Of a stretch of 64,000 bases of DNA, positions 37,401-40,163 are shown piece by piece. This DNA is from Cladocopium goreaui (lineage: Eukaryota > Sar > Dinophyceae > Suessiales > Symbiodiniaceae). A program made the position numbers and the translations under genes. Within the stretch, counting starts at the first letter, position 1. Every line of letters starts with the position of its first letter. The notes below the pieces were generated by a model. It searched no databases. It was not told the origin of the DNA and saw only the letters and a list, made by a program, of their open reading frames with translations. The stretch is taken from assembly GCA_947184155.2 (NCBI GenBank), contig CAMXCT020000901.1, forward strand, positions 1 to 64,000, in the 5' to 3' direction.

Positions 37401-37768
37401 GTAATAGAGGTCTACTAGGAACTTGTAGTCTGCGAAGTTCTCAAATCAAGCGGCTGCTCGGACACTTCTTTTCTCTGCGGGTCGGCGGATCGTAAACTTG
37501 AGCCAATGTCGGCAGGGAGACCAATGCTGTACATGAATGCATATGGTTGTCAACTGTGGTTTGCATTCCAATCTCAATAATTATATATAATTATATATAA
37601 TTATATATATATAAATTATACATACGTATAGATAGAGCTTTCTTGTATTAACTTCTAGCGTTTCTTGTAGCTCTACCTGTCTGCGTATTTGATCACAGCT
37701 CTCTGCCTCCGAGTGGACGAACCACGTGGCCGCGTTCGACGCCGGCTGCTGGAGCGGCGTCGCGGCAT
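16430..37768 (-). CDS. RS-rich and Lys/Glu-rich protein gene, split by an 18.7-kb LTR element in an intron
   Basis: The first coding exon is 37677-37768, starting at an ATG (MPRRRSSSRRRTRPRG...) and ending in phase 2 at a GT donor. The next candidate exon begins at 18496 after a CTAG acceptor and continues the arginine-serine frame exactly in phase (SRRRSRGRTSPSQQ). Later exons include about 18130-18185 (QRRKRQREKSSSD), 17905-17960, 17500-17660 (KPDKKETDEKPEKTEKDEKQ), 17195-17265 (EKPDKPKDKPDKD), about 16990-17020, 16840-16880 (DEKNDKTKSKSESKKDS), 16600-16680 (DPAAKADAKKKAKAALEQ) and 16430-16520 (Ser-rich then acidic). RS repeats are typical of nuclear splicing-associated proteins, so a nuclear RNA-related role is inferred. 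There is no RNA-recognition motif in the exons I found. Several exons have a second plausible frame. Confidence 0.55.
18896..18900. repeat. Target-site duplication, left copy (ATAAT)
   Basis: ATAAT immediately precedes the left LTR and equals the five bases after the right LTR. Five bases is the usual Copia duplication length. Both flanks are AATTATATAT-type repeat, so some chance agreement is possible. Confidence 0.8.
18901..19107 (-). repeat. 3' LTR
   Basis: This 207-bp copy lies downstream of the coding sequence. On the minus strand it begins TGAGATTGG and ends TTTCACA, as does the 5' LTR. Confidence 0.95.
19108..19113 (-). promoter_or_regulatory. Polypurine tract
   Basis: GGGGGG on the minus strand touches the start of the 3' LTR, preceded by GGGCAT. 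This is the expected place for the plus-strand DNA primer. It is short. Confidence 0.7.
19108..19462 (-). other. 3' untranslated region of the retroelement
   Basis: This interval runs from the stop of the last frame to the 3' LTR. No open frame with domain support was seen. It contains a GC-rich stretch (about 19110-19180) next to the polypurine tract. Confidence 0.6.
19463..22837 (-). CDS. Retroelement accessory frame D: CCHC knuckle, KptA/ART-like segment, zinc ribbon
   Basis: This is the last accessory frame, 1,124 codons from a TTG, ending in a basic tail (KKRRKS) 355 nt before the 3' LTR. A retroviral-type CCHC knuckle (CLKCGESGHPNYECPK) sits near residue 121. Residues about 480-575 contain YHVTEFKNVVGIIKEGLRPG then GRTQVFLNPF, a pattern like the tRNA 2'-phosphotransferase (KptA/Tpt1) and ADP-ribosyltransferase fold. 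All catalytic residues cannot be confirmed by eye. A zinc-ribbon pair (CPAC and CIRC) lies near residues 680-700, followed by an acidic low-complexity region and a helical C-terminal domain. A role in RNA binding or modification during the element's cycle is inference. Confidence 0.7.
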   Translation of the reverse strand: MVNQILRDIPMYHGLQYACLIEDKEISVINENYMRSKADDTNDDDMESEGPRTGDGTSTTPGPTTGGAGASAEGAGSSTTPDMHGAPKSPSNPEEEFQISQDKGAIVEAINALFALADDNNVCLKCGESGHPNYECPKQGNDPVKSALINLRKKLQGDDVEKDDAPKRDDDEEQRFRQENYKATRAGEYMYLQAIPLSVIGDRAHGEKSIHGVRADEKGPRSKGELNDIVDTASQRGITMTCKEMKSAVPYSDHRMYKKLNIGTDIGKLKILPVNGGKFYSDRFVGPGVEYPLPTESRANRVFMEDWEKTYSYYFNKALRHHIGRREVWERASGRRVTTFSGLRCDEAGWVDIMEFLHHPWIFDHEQVKTEDDGHVDVDYRAERIKTMIKTVWSEFQEKNKIRIQFLCIVLDSTFDKPDDYLKNVMGVGDDIHDLIAQRGEVFLAPIAVRSPGGFSARGSDFRLDYCKICHPITTKIADDIWFCYHVTEFKNVVGIIKEGLRPGGHRGGRTQVFLNPFVPWDKRYREILGGQLTHLGQPRMVLAFRVHRLMSLGVMINASGQMVVNGNIPFSEVTAAWYQNNNYDWERLVVDSGKFQLVRSCQEPKEIATANTVLRVSKALLDDIDSGDNIPFYDKFVEDVAKLESLSGALSPNSELRNDIVTFISENYTPGEAGHLICPACLTETPNILSICIRCHGTLVSWGEKEAEKDESTAPGMPERERHESGDGQDANDDDIEMENEDQEEIDRLVRESKKNTEEAPDDDIDMTDAKSSHENVKPEEERRRNIPDQKVVFGDNTKEQQEEEDEKVAKEQDQDEERREARMRLPIWTTRIIQASLIQCIDIAQNEDAIDSTARAMDCMILSYLKDRYRLFHLWTSVVPAQQYHDHVTRLKLIPEFDGYIPYVGETADGELKEPTEAQLIASLHANAKNGKIGGRDLETYLKGVNGIRVLCKIMKYLIQIGITPQLIFSKVADNTDEDDERQAEARRESSDFVRKIISGAFAVRSYDYFRVTPPRRDDHVHIDPVELACAVTERCRTFTILVTLNKIGLELPQQLRKVWQGKLKAVQQSAAQMATCLRSLDPAEREIARQYVRALGDEQPAEEQASASTKETDTGKKRRKS
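22831..24372 (-). CDS. Retroelement accessory frame C (unknown, alternating helix/strand)
   Basis: There is no ATG at the start, and the open frame extends upstream to about 24415. The first 120 residues alternate hydrophobic strands and helices (TIHFWISFAFLI, TRPIFVSLCKDPRFHG), like a Rossmann or SGNH-hydrolase type fold, but no catalytic motif is certain. A CGKECIACRAS cysteine cluster and a conserved-looking C-terminal region (KDFVQFLKDITKSMVG) follow. Near 22930 the plausible reading moves to another frame (WKQYYQHLPWDDK) and near 22855 to frame D. Function is not known. Confidence 0.65.
   Translation of the reverse strand: MIKSVMPNITAEENVTIHFWISFAFLITDTHPYHVWVERNYAERLAEAIRRVDKLATRPIFVSLCKDPRFHGIRTGIQEVAIDSADILRSFGIMVTTDDGMWRLMYGHAGNHYMNNQNRPERLGVFATMEKFLFRQRVLLMCSLNVEAAKGLNDMVRESSMKVGINLELMEDVLKEPLSIQIGTGGGVPDTASTESTRPGTVGGGRRSSVEYEKAPWIEATVRSVLPEPSANMHDMWFYVNHGRDEMILCQGHYLGDDDEVMPTDQMRQDFNCGKECIACRASETMRDYQLWPPEYQRKTIVKTAARSRAFFNIMLESGNPVTDPQKDFVQFLKDITKSMVGNKGCEHGEILMKALSHFGMVRVPRDRVKQIFVGKRGRQYGVIREEFTLGDGNDAHDRFAYRVTKDYGNVFYKDYLKMVLGDDFTDVMGYADATAEKCGDVVEMWLGMLDLANMTKSQITFMETKADPGELLAGLEAILSTSSMGRQDLPQPQIRREVDRGSPNLPTMRRHW
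24398..25066 (-). CDS. Retroelement accessory frame B (unknown)
   Basis: The real open stretch extends upstream of the ATG at 25066 to about 25145 through a Pro/Ala-rich linker (GPPPPQAAPKPAAKP). The middle part (ADYVPPMTPSNVITYCRVL onward) is protein-like but unassigned. It ends with a beta-strand-like GKTILITDLN. After about 24495 this frame turns into a Ser/Arg-rich tail, and a third frame (24410-24495, GLDEMGYVVTVVDINSF) carries the better reading into frame C. That suggests small indels at both joints. Confidence 0.65.
   Translation of the reverse strand: MPRRDTPAADYVPPMTPSNVITYCRVLTDYTGTQVRSILNSHVSTSDTEFALSHIQGPMAHNVQSTWRQYLRRVATYTCLCFGLANAREIGEASYPYSDMEWLRIYNAATKRGGLVYQNYYLSVGSMTVMVEKNDDARATDRSYDKWKRGLMSGIGGTIVDKPMVRKEKDELAGKFRFGKTILITDLNYKCQSNSGEQRTSSMGSMRWDMSSRSSTSTASRA
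25021..25818 (-). CDS. Retroelement accessory frame A (helical, unknown)
   Basis: The frame is open from a TTG and overlaps the end of the previous frame by 146 nt at a +1 offset. The protein is mainly helical, with HLGAITKFLGFAHRNASNMW near its start, and I do not recognise a domain. Near 25130-25150 the protein-like reading passes to the next frame, which there gives a Pro/Ala-rich linker, while the end of this frame becomes His/Arg/Gln-rich and unconvincing. It therefore looks like part of one longer polyprotein rather than a separate gene. Confidence 0.7.
   Translation of the reverse strand: MFNWHLGAITKFLGFAHRNASNMWECIKNFHVPHPIRTDGAFTVSMLRDHLREFKLRPFGGDLRGVNQSVPAEDTWLSATRKKDGVLNPSVPDAPITISFRAIHRELHYFDMGTTWQSTSTQNTFNAMLDEWQRQVIHLGHAWRCYNQKVDDEGEMVDPMTLETTINDLIEQNTKLGRERAAAVNHFTCILALSPPIFRARAKLDRLWHFSEIARANVRKIDDDRVHRDLKRQVQLDHHRHRRHPSLRRNQCQGVTLQQQTMSHQ
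25673..29965 (-). CDS. Reverse transcriptase-RNase H plus first accessory region (1,430 codons)
   Basis: The frame overlaps the upstream one by 65 nt and takes up reverse transcriptase just after the CCC-TGA. ALYGHPDAGTMWE (residues 44-56) corresponds to the Copia KALYGLKQ-type motif, and YVDD at 91-94 is the polymerase active site. RNase H has acidic residues in YADADF, TPEAEIVAAD, HDDNQ and AADIHTEGF (residues about 309-450). Sequence beyond residue 480 is outside the Copia core. Around residues 969-1125 a segment with FAGPCTGGSPWNRLN, then LLELPRG and DGCMYGL, recalls cytosine-C5 methyltransferase motifs IV and VI, without a visible SAM-binding motif. A short peptide motif (GRRRPG) occurs in a tandem duplication near residues 1210-1260. 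The listed ATG is probably not a true start. Confidence 0.9.
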   Translation of the reverse strand: MLFKLIFKRGLRDLLVGSNLPEDAWPDDVDIRKFRRPVVRLVKALYGHPDAGTMWEQHCDKHVREVGFMPVGEEWPSMYFHKELKLLLVIYVDDLKLAGPAQNLTKGWEMLRSKLRIEPETDLGLYLGCLLSKGTNRLYDGTEVTTMTYNMEGLLKLSVERYLELVGKDTKLKQVSTPSLPEETKQHKSRAPAPGDPKHAVQCPWCSTKFDPGSPVALQPGASDSRPESVEVQRGALAPHAASILMKLLYAARIARFDLLRSINTLARNVTKWSIQDDAELYHLMCYVNSTLGKRMIGWVGNDMKDLSIALYADADFAGCAQSLRSTSGSHMHIQGKHTRFPLAGGSKRQGCVSHSTPEAEIVAADVTLRTMGLPALSIWETLTESSPKRLFHDDNQGMIGVVRSGRNPTMRHLERTHGIAITSLHEHFSKDHFVLMYEITAKMAADIHTEGFTNPLAWKKACMLINLLEPEDLGSKQLADLVQPTTDVDTTVRQVFQPRTDEVPNFPYTETPILPPEVYRKGLSSREKLQELPGMDPIFVVKTPTLFRTRPAGVKLPADCLRSTWILVHGKWERVEDRVPPLLQQSRFDKWIERACFQYHYPTSAPIVSLPACASTAAREQFSRAATFELDNHPSLTFSTEILFEQAQRTQKIPFTLHDGHPMTIRVINALVRLVHVGRGMEDSKSPSSKTKSLQSTKSHIRRRNTKKVASATECGHDEVPVRDEWRWIGDHVLERIHNIPRREMFVPSDCEDCPCDHRLIQDWRETQLKFQSNVRVDKSNWRLPGDNGERSNNRNEFWTGKSIFRVLRHQEVLPIASCIMDDNLMACVHAMGLDIISPNKIFIPHTYRMMIEENKNDNWLNIFADSMINLLLVRDNGQCLKYTFVRSIPDLESTKYLGKNVTITLQELPESTPAMILMCAEPSSLMTKRYSAIMDTSIHLELITEDDDLLSRYGSAKWRRCLRSNKDCVFFAGPCTGGSPWNRLNKRVSWLTAHLINAKARLYWKLWEEFSNCLLKVIKLDAMALLELPRGCDYWHDDRMKCMIEGTESHVHDFDGCMYGLKTQFDDRHIPIKKPWRIVSWGVKFDLHKKCDRRHDHGKCEGRETKVTQTYTQQIVDIILKTICRDVSIRFKKSLSNEDDTCSSCMHDRRSTKKTAVSVAYNNDEVAADLMWLMMFHKNRCRINVDPDFSGHSTMGSQFFKTIAASQPSRDTGRVIGNRFGRRRPGVRDLERAHSLRTTEQGIGNWIGRRRPGLREPIGKVAMSNYTQIIGSAQHDLNDIGKILITLRENGRQGVIPAMYREYDPTINSQPDVTVNKRHAIGISPIAAASACYLGKVPSNRSEVEAITLYLQLLELIKNQEELNTGAKRFLDKCTTYMKTFVQLASRSNHKVLGFCTSECIKHVGVHQELPRASPDSNRWSIYSIDVT
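29901..37235 (-). CDS. Gag-protease-integrase-N-terminal reverse transcriptase polyprotein (2,444 codons)
   Basis: The frame starts at an ATG 116 nt past the primer-binding site. Residues about 120-570 are predicted coiled coil (long runs of charged heptads), residues about 730-960 form the Gag-like region, and two CCCH zinc fingers follow near residues 1041 (C-x8-C-x5-C-x3-H) and 1097 (C-x7-C-x5-C-x3-H). The aspartic protease motif is FIMDSGSGHDL near residue 1306. A highly acidic stretch precedes the integrase, whose zinc-binding H-x3-H...C-x2-C is near residue 1590. Its catalytic core has D in ITFDFMD, D in AYSDKAR and E in NSLAERNNQ (near 1730). A second Asp/Lys-rich spacer leads to the first part of reverse transcriptase (AYIQARLTGPP). 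The frame ends at TGA directly after CCC, and reverse transcriptase continues in the +1 frame. CCCH fingers replace the usual CCHC knuckle here. Confidence 0.93.
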   Translation of the reverse strand: MSQKNQSSSNDTSFSFGANAAPAQAINDTPGSQESGGGTMSYRAAGSVASTSSFTVVNQAEVVRGGSARRSTSARSPRGAKSRIAEDGGGRSPSGAATREDEAGKSTTSSKRKPSTSATRNESEARLRRQLQHNIEKLERSERARTELENRLSLYQDILAHRDQMISNMEIYSNQHHEEYQEHVNSEMEFMRVSLIDAQHVLEEQTIALAEAHLLDEGSTMRIIELEKRGQLAEAGAAHIVRESMEMRGKYLTELENASQLIRQQHDTSEAMTVHFRQDGLQLREACTQYVQDRENASKEEMEQLKLKLSEKSQMMTDNNEMIMEYGQQAVAVRDEQLVEMQSTVDELTASLSHKDNLIAIRDDANREHIVKVRDMRNMIQEREEEYNRKHNELEVEIRSLMRLNENESATREWYTNRFIDEKNEFRQFKHDELSAFKDREITIERVKDELMDENMALIESTNQLRTRVAELLGSRFHAGGDEDNAKVNEELREELHKANMEIGRLQEAVESNPKLTEALIDAEEAEADRYKKLYQSACSERDHVIRKNDSLKQSLNDARLTMSAVPASWSRVSTRAAVPASSSAMPPTTLVPRTTALTGKTPSFAVSISTPMGTPKASSTMKNHDPALPPPPSPSMSNAIKNQTNSEIDDLREKLRRSEEQAQQNYDEMKEYQSWLEQAEEGQESLKDSKAPEFEPVPDNPPGLWERKDGKDASVANSDAGQDGKDWVTRISRKEHEKVTVKPWPKCQDLDVWRSNVVQAVCVASGDPDTAAWRRWLSPALLPSPDYAELADSGEFRFQSIDSKLSIALQNMVDSAGETASEVKVRIRQRSQVLGKEGNFLMGREILAMVLDHFRTTSKDEVLFNASHIYKLQYRGDKEMDKFLHAWIEIIANMKAEDIPSDNTLRDHLLRKIDGSQALHVDLTIFKGRDNDDKKKSYSELLEIMRRHIARAREDRNIAARDKFATDYTNLGKPSTPAPKPTAPAPTPKDGKGGKPSAPAPKGKPGAPVLPSGNPKSHGKGKGKGGKRSRSPSTRDTSKTFCHFHFNKGNCKHGDKCQYSHSQYHWDKRKDKGGKGKNGRSATPRRSQTPGGKKDRHCYGWLKGDCQKGDKCTFKHDPNMKGKRAVPSTKTPDAKATPALVREYDDDFIVNAVPIEKKNKMDVKFNDKVETIVYVKPDFVECSNRKPKRNMSRAQKKSLTCRTTKEIMDDQQWVLQSKLGMTRARAIGILMDDYGEFSDVDEVHIILGPKNDIKLKINNIDFLESNSRAEICYEEVIPHVPGQYGRRDNVMCITMPIELKDRRFIMDSGSGHDLISSTRVDRMDIDTYQSDRVNFHTANGITSTTTMVDLDFDTFNDPARAHVLEDTPSVLSLGKRCMEQGYTFVWPSGREPYMINSEGGKIKMEVHDLIPYVYLGAKDYRPSSDYEAELVMKVLGLNGNNHASRTIYLDGESGDEMSESDDGVGTHVDDPTKSLRKTKKKKRSKRKTTPVAAGEELDDDDDGYEQSIREEDPEDDEVHVDEVPGADEDKEDDDDRVPAVDDAPEVDQSDEDEIGVEHGPPEEEDDEDDIDVDDPDGGVRLSKRGTLKHEARTLEHLLTHRYKNPYCNSCVRAKMKHHKTYRGAFRRKLTKFGDLITFDFMDTRKTTKLGYDTVKEILVIRDRYTGIIQSYPSPTKNTEDVVRAVKYFMGRRTIREAYSDKARQFVKGMEALKIPFDHALPGRPSTNSLAERNNQFVIATTTTCLLEAGLPACFWKFAIRCVCHLLNVEPGEDDVSAWCKLHGAEFKGDKIPFGALVYFKPSGARANEQAHKFDPKGIPGIFAGYEIAPGVNWRRQYMAWALSDMTKQNYSFNAKTIIDKLRHPHLTEKIEVHLPLTFPCKDFYEKVNATLEGLAVKDRLEGSPDFLEDQQDDDDDDDGDDDDEGDGDDKPKKSKITNRVEHQEEEFHRMMEEMDIKLDKEKADDAEVVDGPPLPPPDGEPPYDGPEHHSMGKPGDGIIYLSDIGEHVKLDKRGRPYRVGPDGRKEVRGSPRPKSSYSPEEWRALSAKERDVIILRGKLEEEAEKLKEIKLKKEKDKKAKAEISEKKKHDSSSSKDPAKDESRKKKKKDNKKSKESSGKDGGKDAAVNVGTLRGEWERISTPHDPMTRPIHNRGRNPWERSPTPHGASDLDDIKKRDATSPSAPSETSTNVPSDDDGQEFLNEWDEWSEHEVGIGPRAQWKDVHYDFNTGKVTAPAHVAPATPTSTDSNGKSKVNHFVSSVPCMPCVHQDLEHREKFGQTDVRFGKLFNAMVSRPVGRKEMMEDPDAKASMRNEWLGQHKQGVYDFSVIREYDDVVAEAKREKKEVHMARVHGICVEKNYQLPKGSPGRKFKGRGVLLGNQVKNQHWEAAFFQDLGNSPATFEASRWADFYGCIPGHNVKLADAIQAYIQARLTGPPCWVEPP
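37236..37350 (-). other. Untranslated leader of the retroelement
   Basis: This interval separates the primer-binding site from the first ATG at 37235. A minus-strand open frame overlapping it (37091-37336) is in another frame from Gag and shows no domain, so it is treated as a shadow. Confidence 0.6.
37351..37369 (-). promoter_or_regulatory. Primer-binding site complementary to an isoleucine-type tRNA anticodon arm
   Basis: The 19 bases directly next to the 5' LTR read GAGCGTACGGCTGATAACC on the plus strand, which is tRNA sense. They fit tRNA positions 22-40: D-stem GAGC, position 26 G, anticodon stem UACGG, loop CUGAUAA with anticodon GAU, then CC. The binding site on the minus strand therefore starts GGTTAT, as does the site of Drosophila copia, which is primed by a 5' half of initiator tRNA. 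Priming by a cut tRNA is inferred from this match. Confidence 0.75.
37370..37576 (-). repeat. 5' LTR
   Basis: This 207-bp copy is upstream of the coding sequence on the minus strand. It differs from the 3' LTR at three substitutions, all within about 50 bp near the inner end. It should contain the element promoter, but I see no obvious TATA box. Confidence 0.95.
37577..37581. repeat. Target-site duplication, right copy (ATAAT)
   Basis: This is the partner of 18896-18900. The AT repeat continues to about 37615, so the element appears to have landed inside an AT microsatellite. Confidence 0.8.
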
Positions 37769-38249
37769 GTCGGAATGAGCTGGTGATAGCTGGTGATAGC
37801 TGGTGGCTTGTCCGCTTTCTACTGCTTTATGAGGTTCAGAACCGACTAAGAAAGCGTACATTGTGCAAATTATGCCGTACATGGCAAGTTTTGTGTGATC
37901 CATCTTCACCTGACTCAGTTGACTGCATGCTATCAGATCAAAAAGGCAAAACTGGCGACATTTGAAGAGGAAGCATGTCTGATGGAGACATGATACAAGT
38001 AATTGGACATAATTGGTGTGTGTGTGTGCGTCTGAGGGGCCGATTGGCTGATGGGCTGAATGTGAGTCAGCTTGGTCAGCTCAGAGCAAGGTGCTGACCA
38101 AGCTGGTTTTCGCAGTTTCTCTGACAAATGGAGTCACAAGTAGACAATAGTAAGTAAACAAACAAAAAGGAACACCGAATAAAACATAGGAAAACATCTT
38201 AGAAAGCTTTGAAAGAAAATGAACAGCCTGAATTCCTCTGGCATGTCTC

Positions 38250-39700
38250 CTATAAGCTTAGCTGCACGCCTTGATGTGGAGAAGGCAAACAGAAAGTGAA
38301 GGATGTCACTCGCCAGCGACAGCGGAACAATTCATTTGGAGCAGCCCAGCTCCGTGGCAACTTGGCATCACTTAGCACTACTTCATGACTGTCATGTACT
38401 AAACGTACTAAGGCTTCATTGTCTTTGGAACAAAAAAGCCGACTCGCTGACGGAGTCGAAGTGCAAGGACTTGATACATCGCGATGTTGTGTTATGTTGT
38501 GTTCAACATCCTTTTCCACGCAGATTCCGGCTGGGAATTCAGTCTCTATCTCCGGCGAAGAACCGCACTCGGTAGACAAAGAACACAAGCACCTGAGACT
38601 GTCTGAGACTGGCAGAGTGCAAATGAATGCAAATGCAAATGAAAACTTCACATTGTGATCCACATATATCCACATAGCATCCAGCCAAGTCAAAAGTTAT
38701 CTGCGAAGCCCGTTCAGCACTGTTCGGCACAACTGCTGCTTGGAAATCATCAATCTCACCAAATAATTCACCGTCAAGACTGGACGTCAAACCTGCAGAA
38801 TGATGGGAGCTGCTATCAAGGTGAGCTGCAGCCACCGCCTTGAAGGGACAGGTAGGGTTGGAAATATTTGGAAATTATATATGTCAGATATTTCGAGAAG
38901 ATTCGAAGAGTTCAACCGCATGTTATGCGATGATTCCGATGTCCTGAGGACTTCTGAACTTCTGAGCATCCAACACCTTCACAGAAATTTCGGCCAGCAG
39001 GTTTCCCTTCAGAAAGTACAGCGAGAGTCCCATACCTTGACAGAGGGCAAGGGGACCTTCCGTCTCGTAAAATTGTGGAGCAATGTGGAGCAAAAAGCTT
39101 GACATAGCTTGACCAATGACTTCGATTCAAGATCTCTGTAACCTCGTGCAATACGAAATTACCGCATCTCTGCACACCGCAGAAGAGGGTTGAAATCGGT
39201 TGACACATGTTAAACTCTGTTAACGCTGTTGAACATGTTGAACATGTTGAACTATATACATTGGTAGAATCCTTGACCTTTGCAATTCTGCGAGCCCCAG
39301 GATCCCAACCTGCAAGCACAAAAAGCCATCGAAGGAACCCAACGGGAATGATGCACAGTATGGACCTCACGTCGCGGCTGATCCATGCTGATCCACTGGA
39401 CAAGTTGTCGGTATTTTGCCCAGAAAATGAGTTTGGGACACAGGTATTGCAGGCGCCAAACCATACCTCAGAGATTCACTGTAGATACTGTAGGCACTAT
39501 AGGCATCTGTAGGCTGTGTATGGCTGTTCCGCAAAACTCATGGCATACAAACCTATACAAAGCATCCAAGCTGTCATCCAAGATGCCCATAGACGCAAAT
39601 TATGTGCTTGAAGTCAATGTTCGAGACCTACCAGCTCTTGGCCAATGTGGAGGTGTCAAAAAACACACTTTGCAACTTAGCAAAGTCTTTCTGTGGTAGT
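38250..39700 (-). CDS. Unassigned multi-exon gene
   Basis: Several minus-strand exons lie just upstream of the RS-rich gene. They include about 39612-39690 (DFAKLQSVFFDTSTLAKSW, then a GT donor), 39540-39590 (MGILDDSLDALYR, GT donor), about 39375-39475 (YGLAPAIPVSQTHFLGK, which joins the previous exon in phase), about 38925-39060 (NLLAEISVKVLDAQKF) and 38705-38795 (LTSSLDGELFGEIDDFQAAV, after a CTGCAG acceptor). A terminal exon from about 38590 down to the stop at 38250 reads PEIETEFPAGICVEKDVEHN and NEALVRLVHDSHEVVLSDAK. I recognise no family. The order and open frames support one gene, but some joins are not resolved and the start was not found. Confidence 0.45.
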
Positions 39701-40080
39701 TGTTGGCCAAATTGGAAAGATCTGGAAAGTAGATGTCCTTGTCTTTGTGATTTATCTCGTTGGAACGTGGGAATCTGCTGAGAGGATTGATATCCTGATA
39801 AAGTATGCGACGAGGGCCACATCGCAGTAGCATCATCTTACACTTCCCGCTAGCCTTGTTCATCGGTGATGTGCACTCTGTGCCAACGTTTATGAAGTCG
39901 TAAAAAAAGGTGGGTTGTTTTCGTTAGACTATTCTTTCTCACAGCTCACACTCACAGCGTACGTCACTCTCTGCTTCACTTTGCTGTCAAATTCTCAGGG
40001 GAATTGTTCAATACTCAAGACCCCCACATTTTACTGTATCTAGTTGACTATCGTTGAAAGTTGAAGGAATGTTCTTGCAG

Positions 40081-40163
40081 CAAATGGGGATCCTTCAGCA
40101 GGCAGCTTGGCGAGCAATTGAAGAGCACGAGTCTAATCTGCAATTTCACTTTGTTGATGGCAG
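40081..40163 (+). CDS. Single plus-strand exon, unassigned
   Basis: An 83-nt open segment lies between a TTCTTGCAG acceptor and a CAG/GTTGG donor, reading QQMGILQQAAWRAIEEHESN. Helical composition and both splice-like borders support it. I found no clear partner exon within a kilobase and no domain, so the gene it belongs to is unknown. Confidence 0.4.

Larger units (their letters stand above)
18901..37576 (-). mobile_element. Complete giant Copia-order LTR retrotransposon, 18,676 bp
   Basis: Two 207-bp direct repeats bound the element, both running TG...CA, with 3 mismatches and no indel between them (about 98.6% identity). The 5-bp sequence ATAAT flanks both ends (18896-18900 and 37577-37581), although the surroundings are AT-repeat. 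A primer-binding site abuts the 5' LTR and a G6 purine tract abuts the 3' LTR. Domain order on the minus strand is Gag, protease, integrase, reverse transcriptase, RNase H, which defines the Copia order. Beyond RNase H there are about 9 kb of further coding sequence. The element is far longer than typical Copia elements (about 5-6 kb) while its LTRs are unusually short. The small LTR divergence points to a fairly recent insertion, yet the frame is broken several times. Confidence 0.95.
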
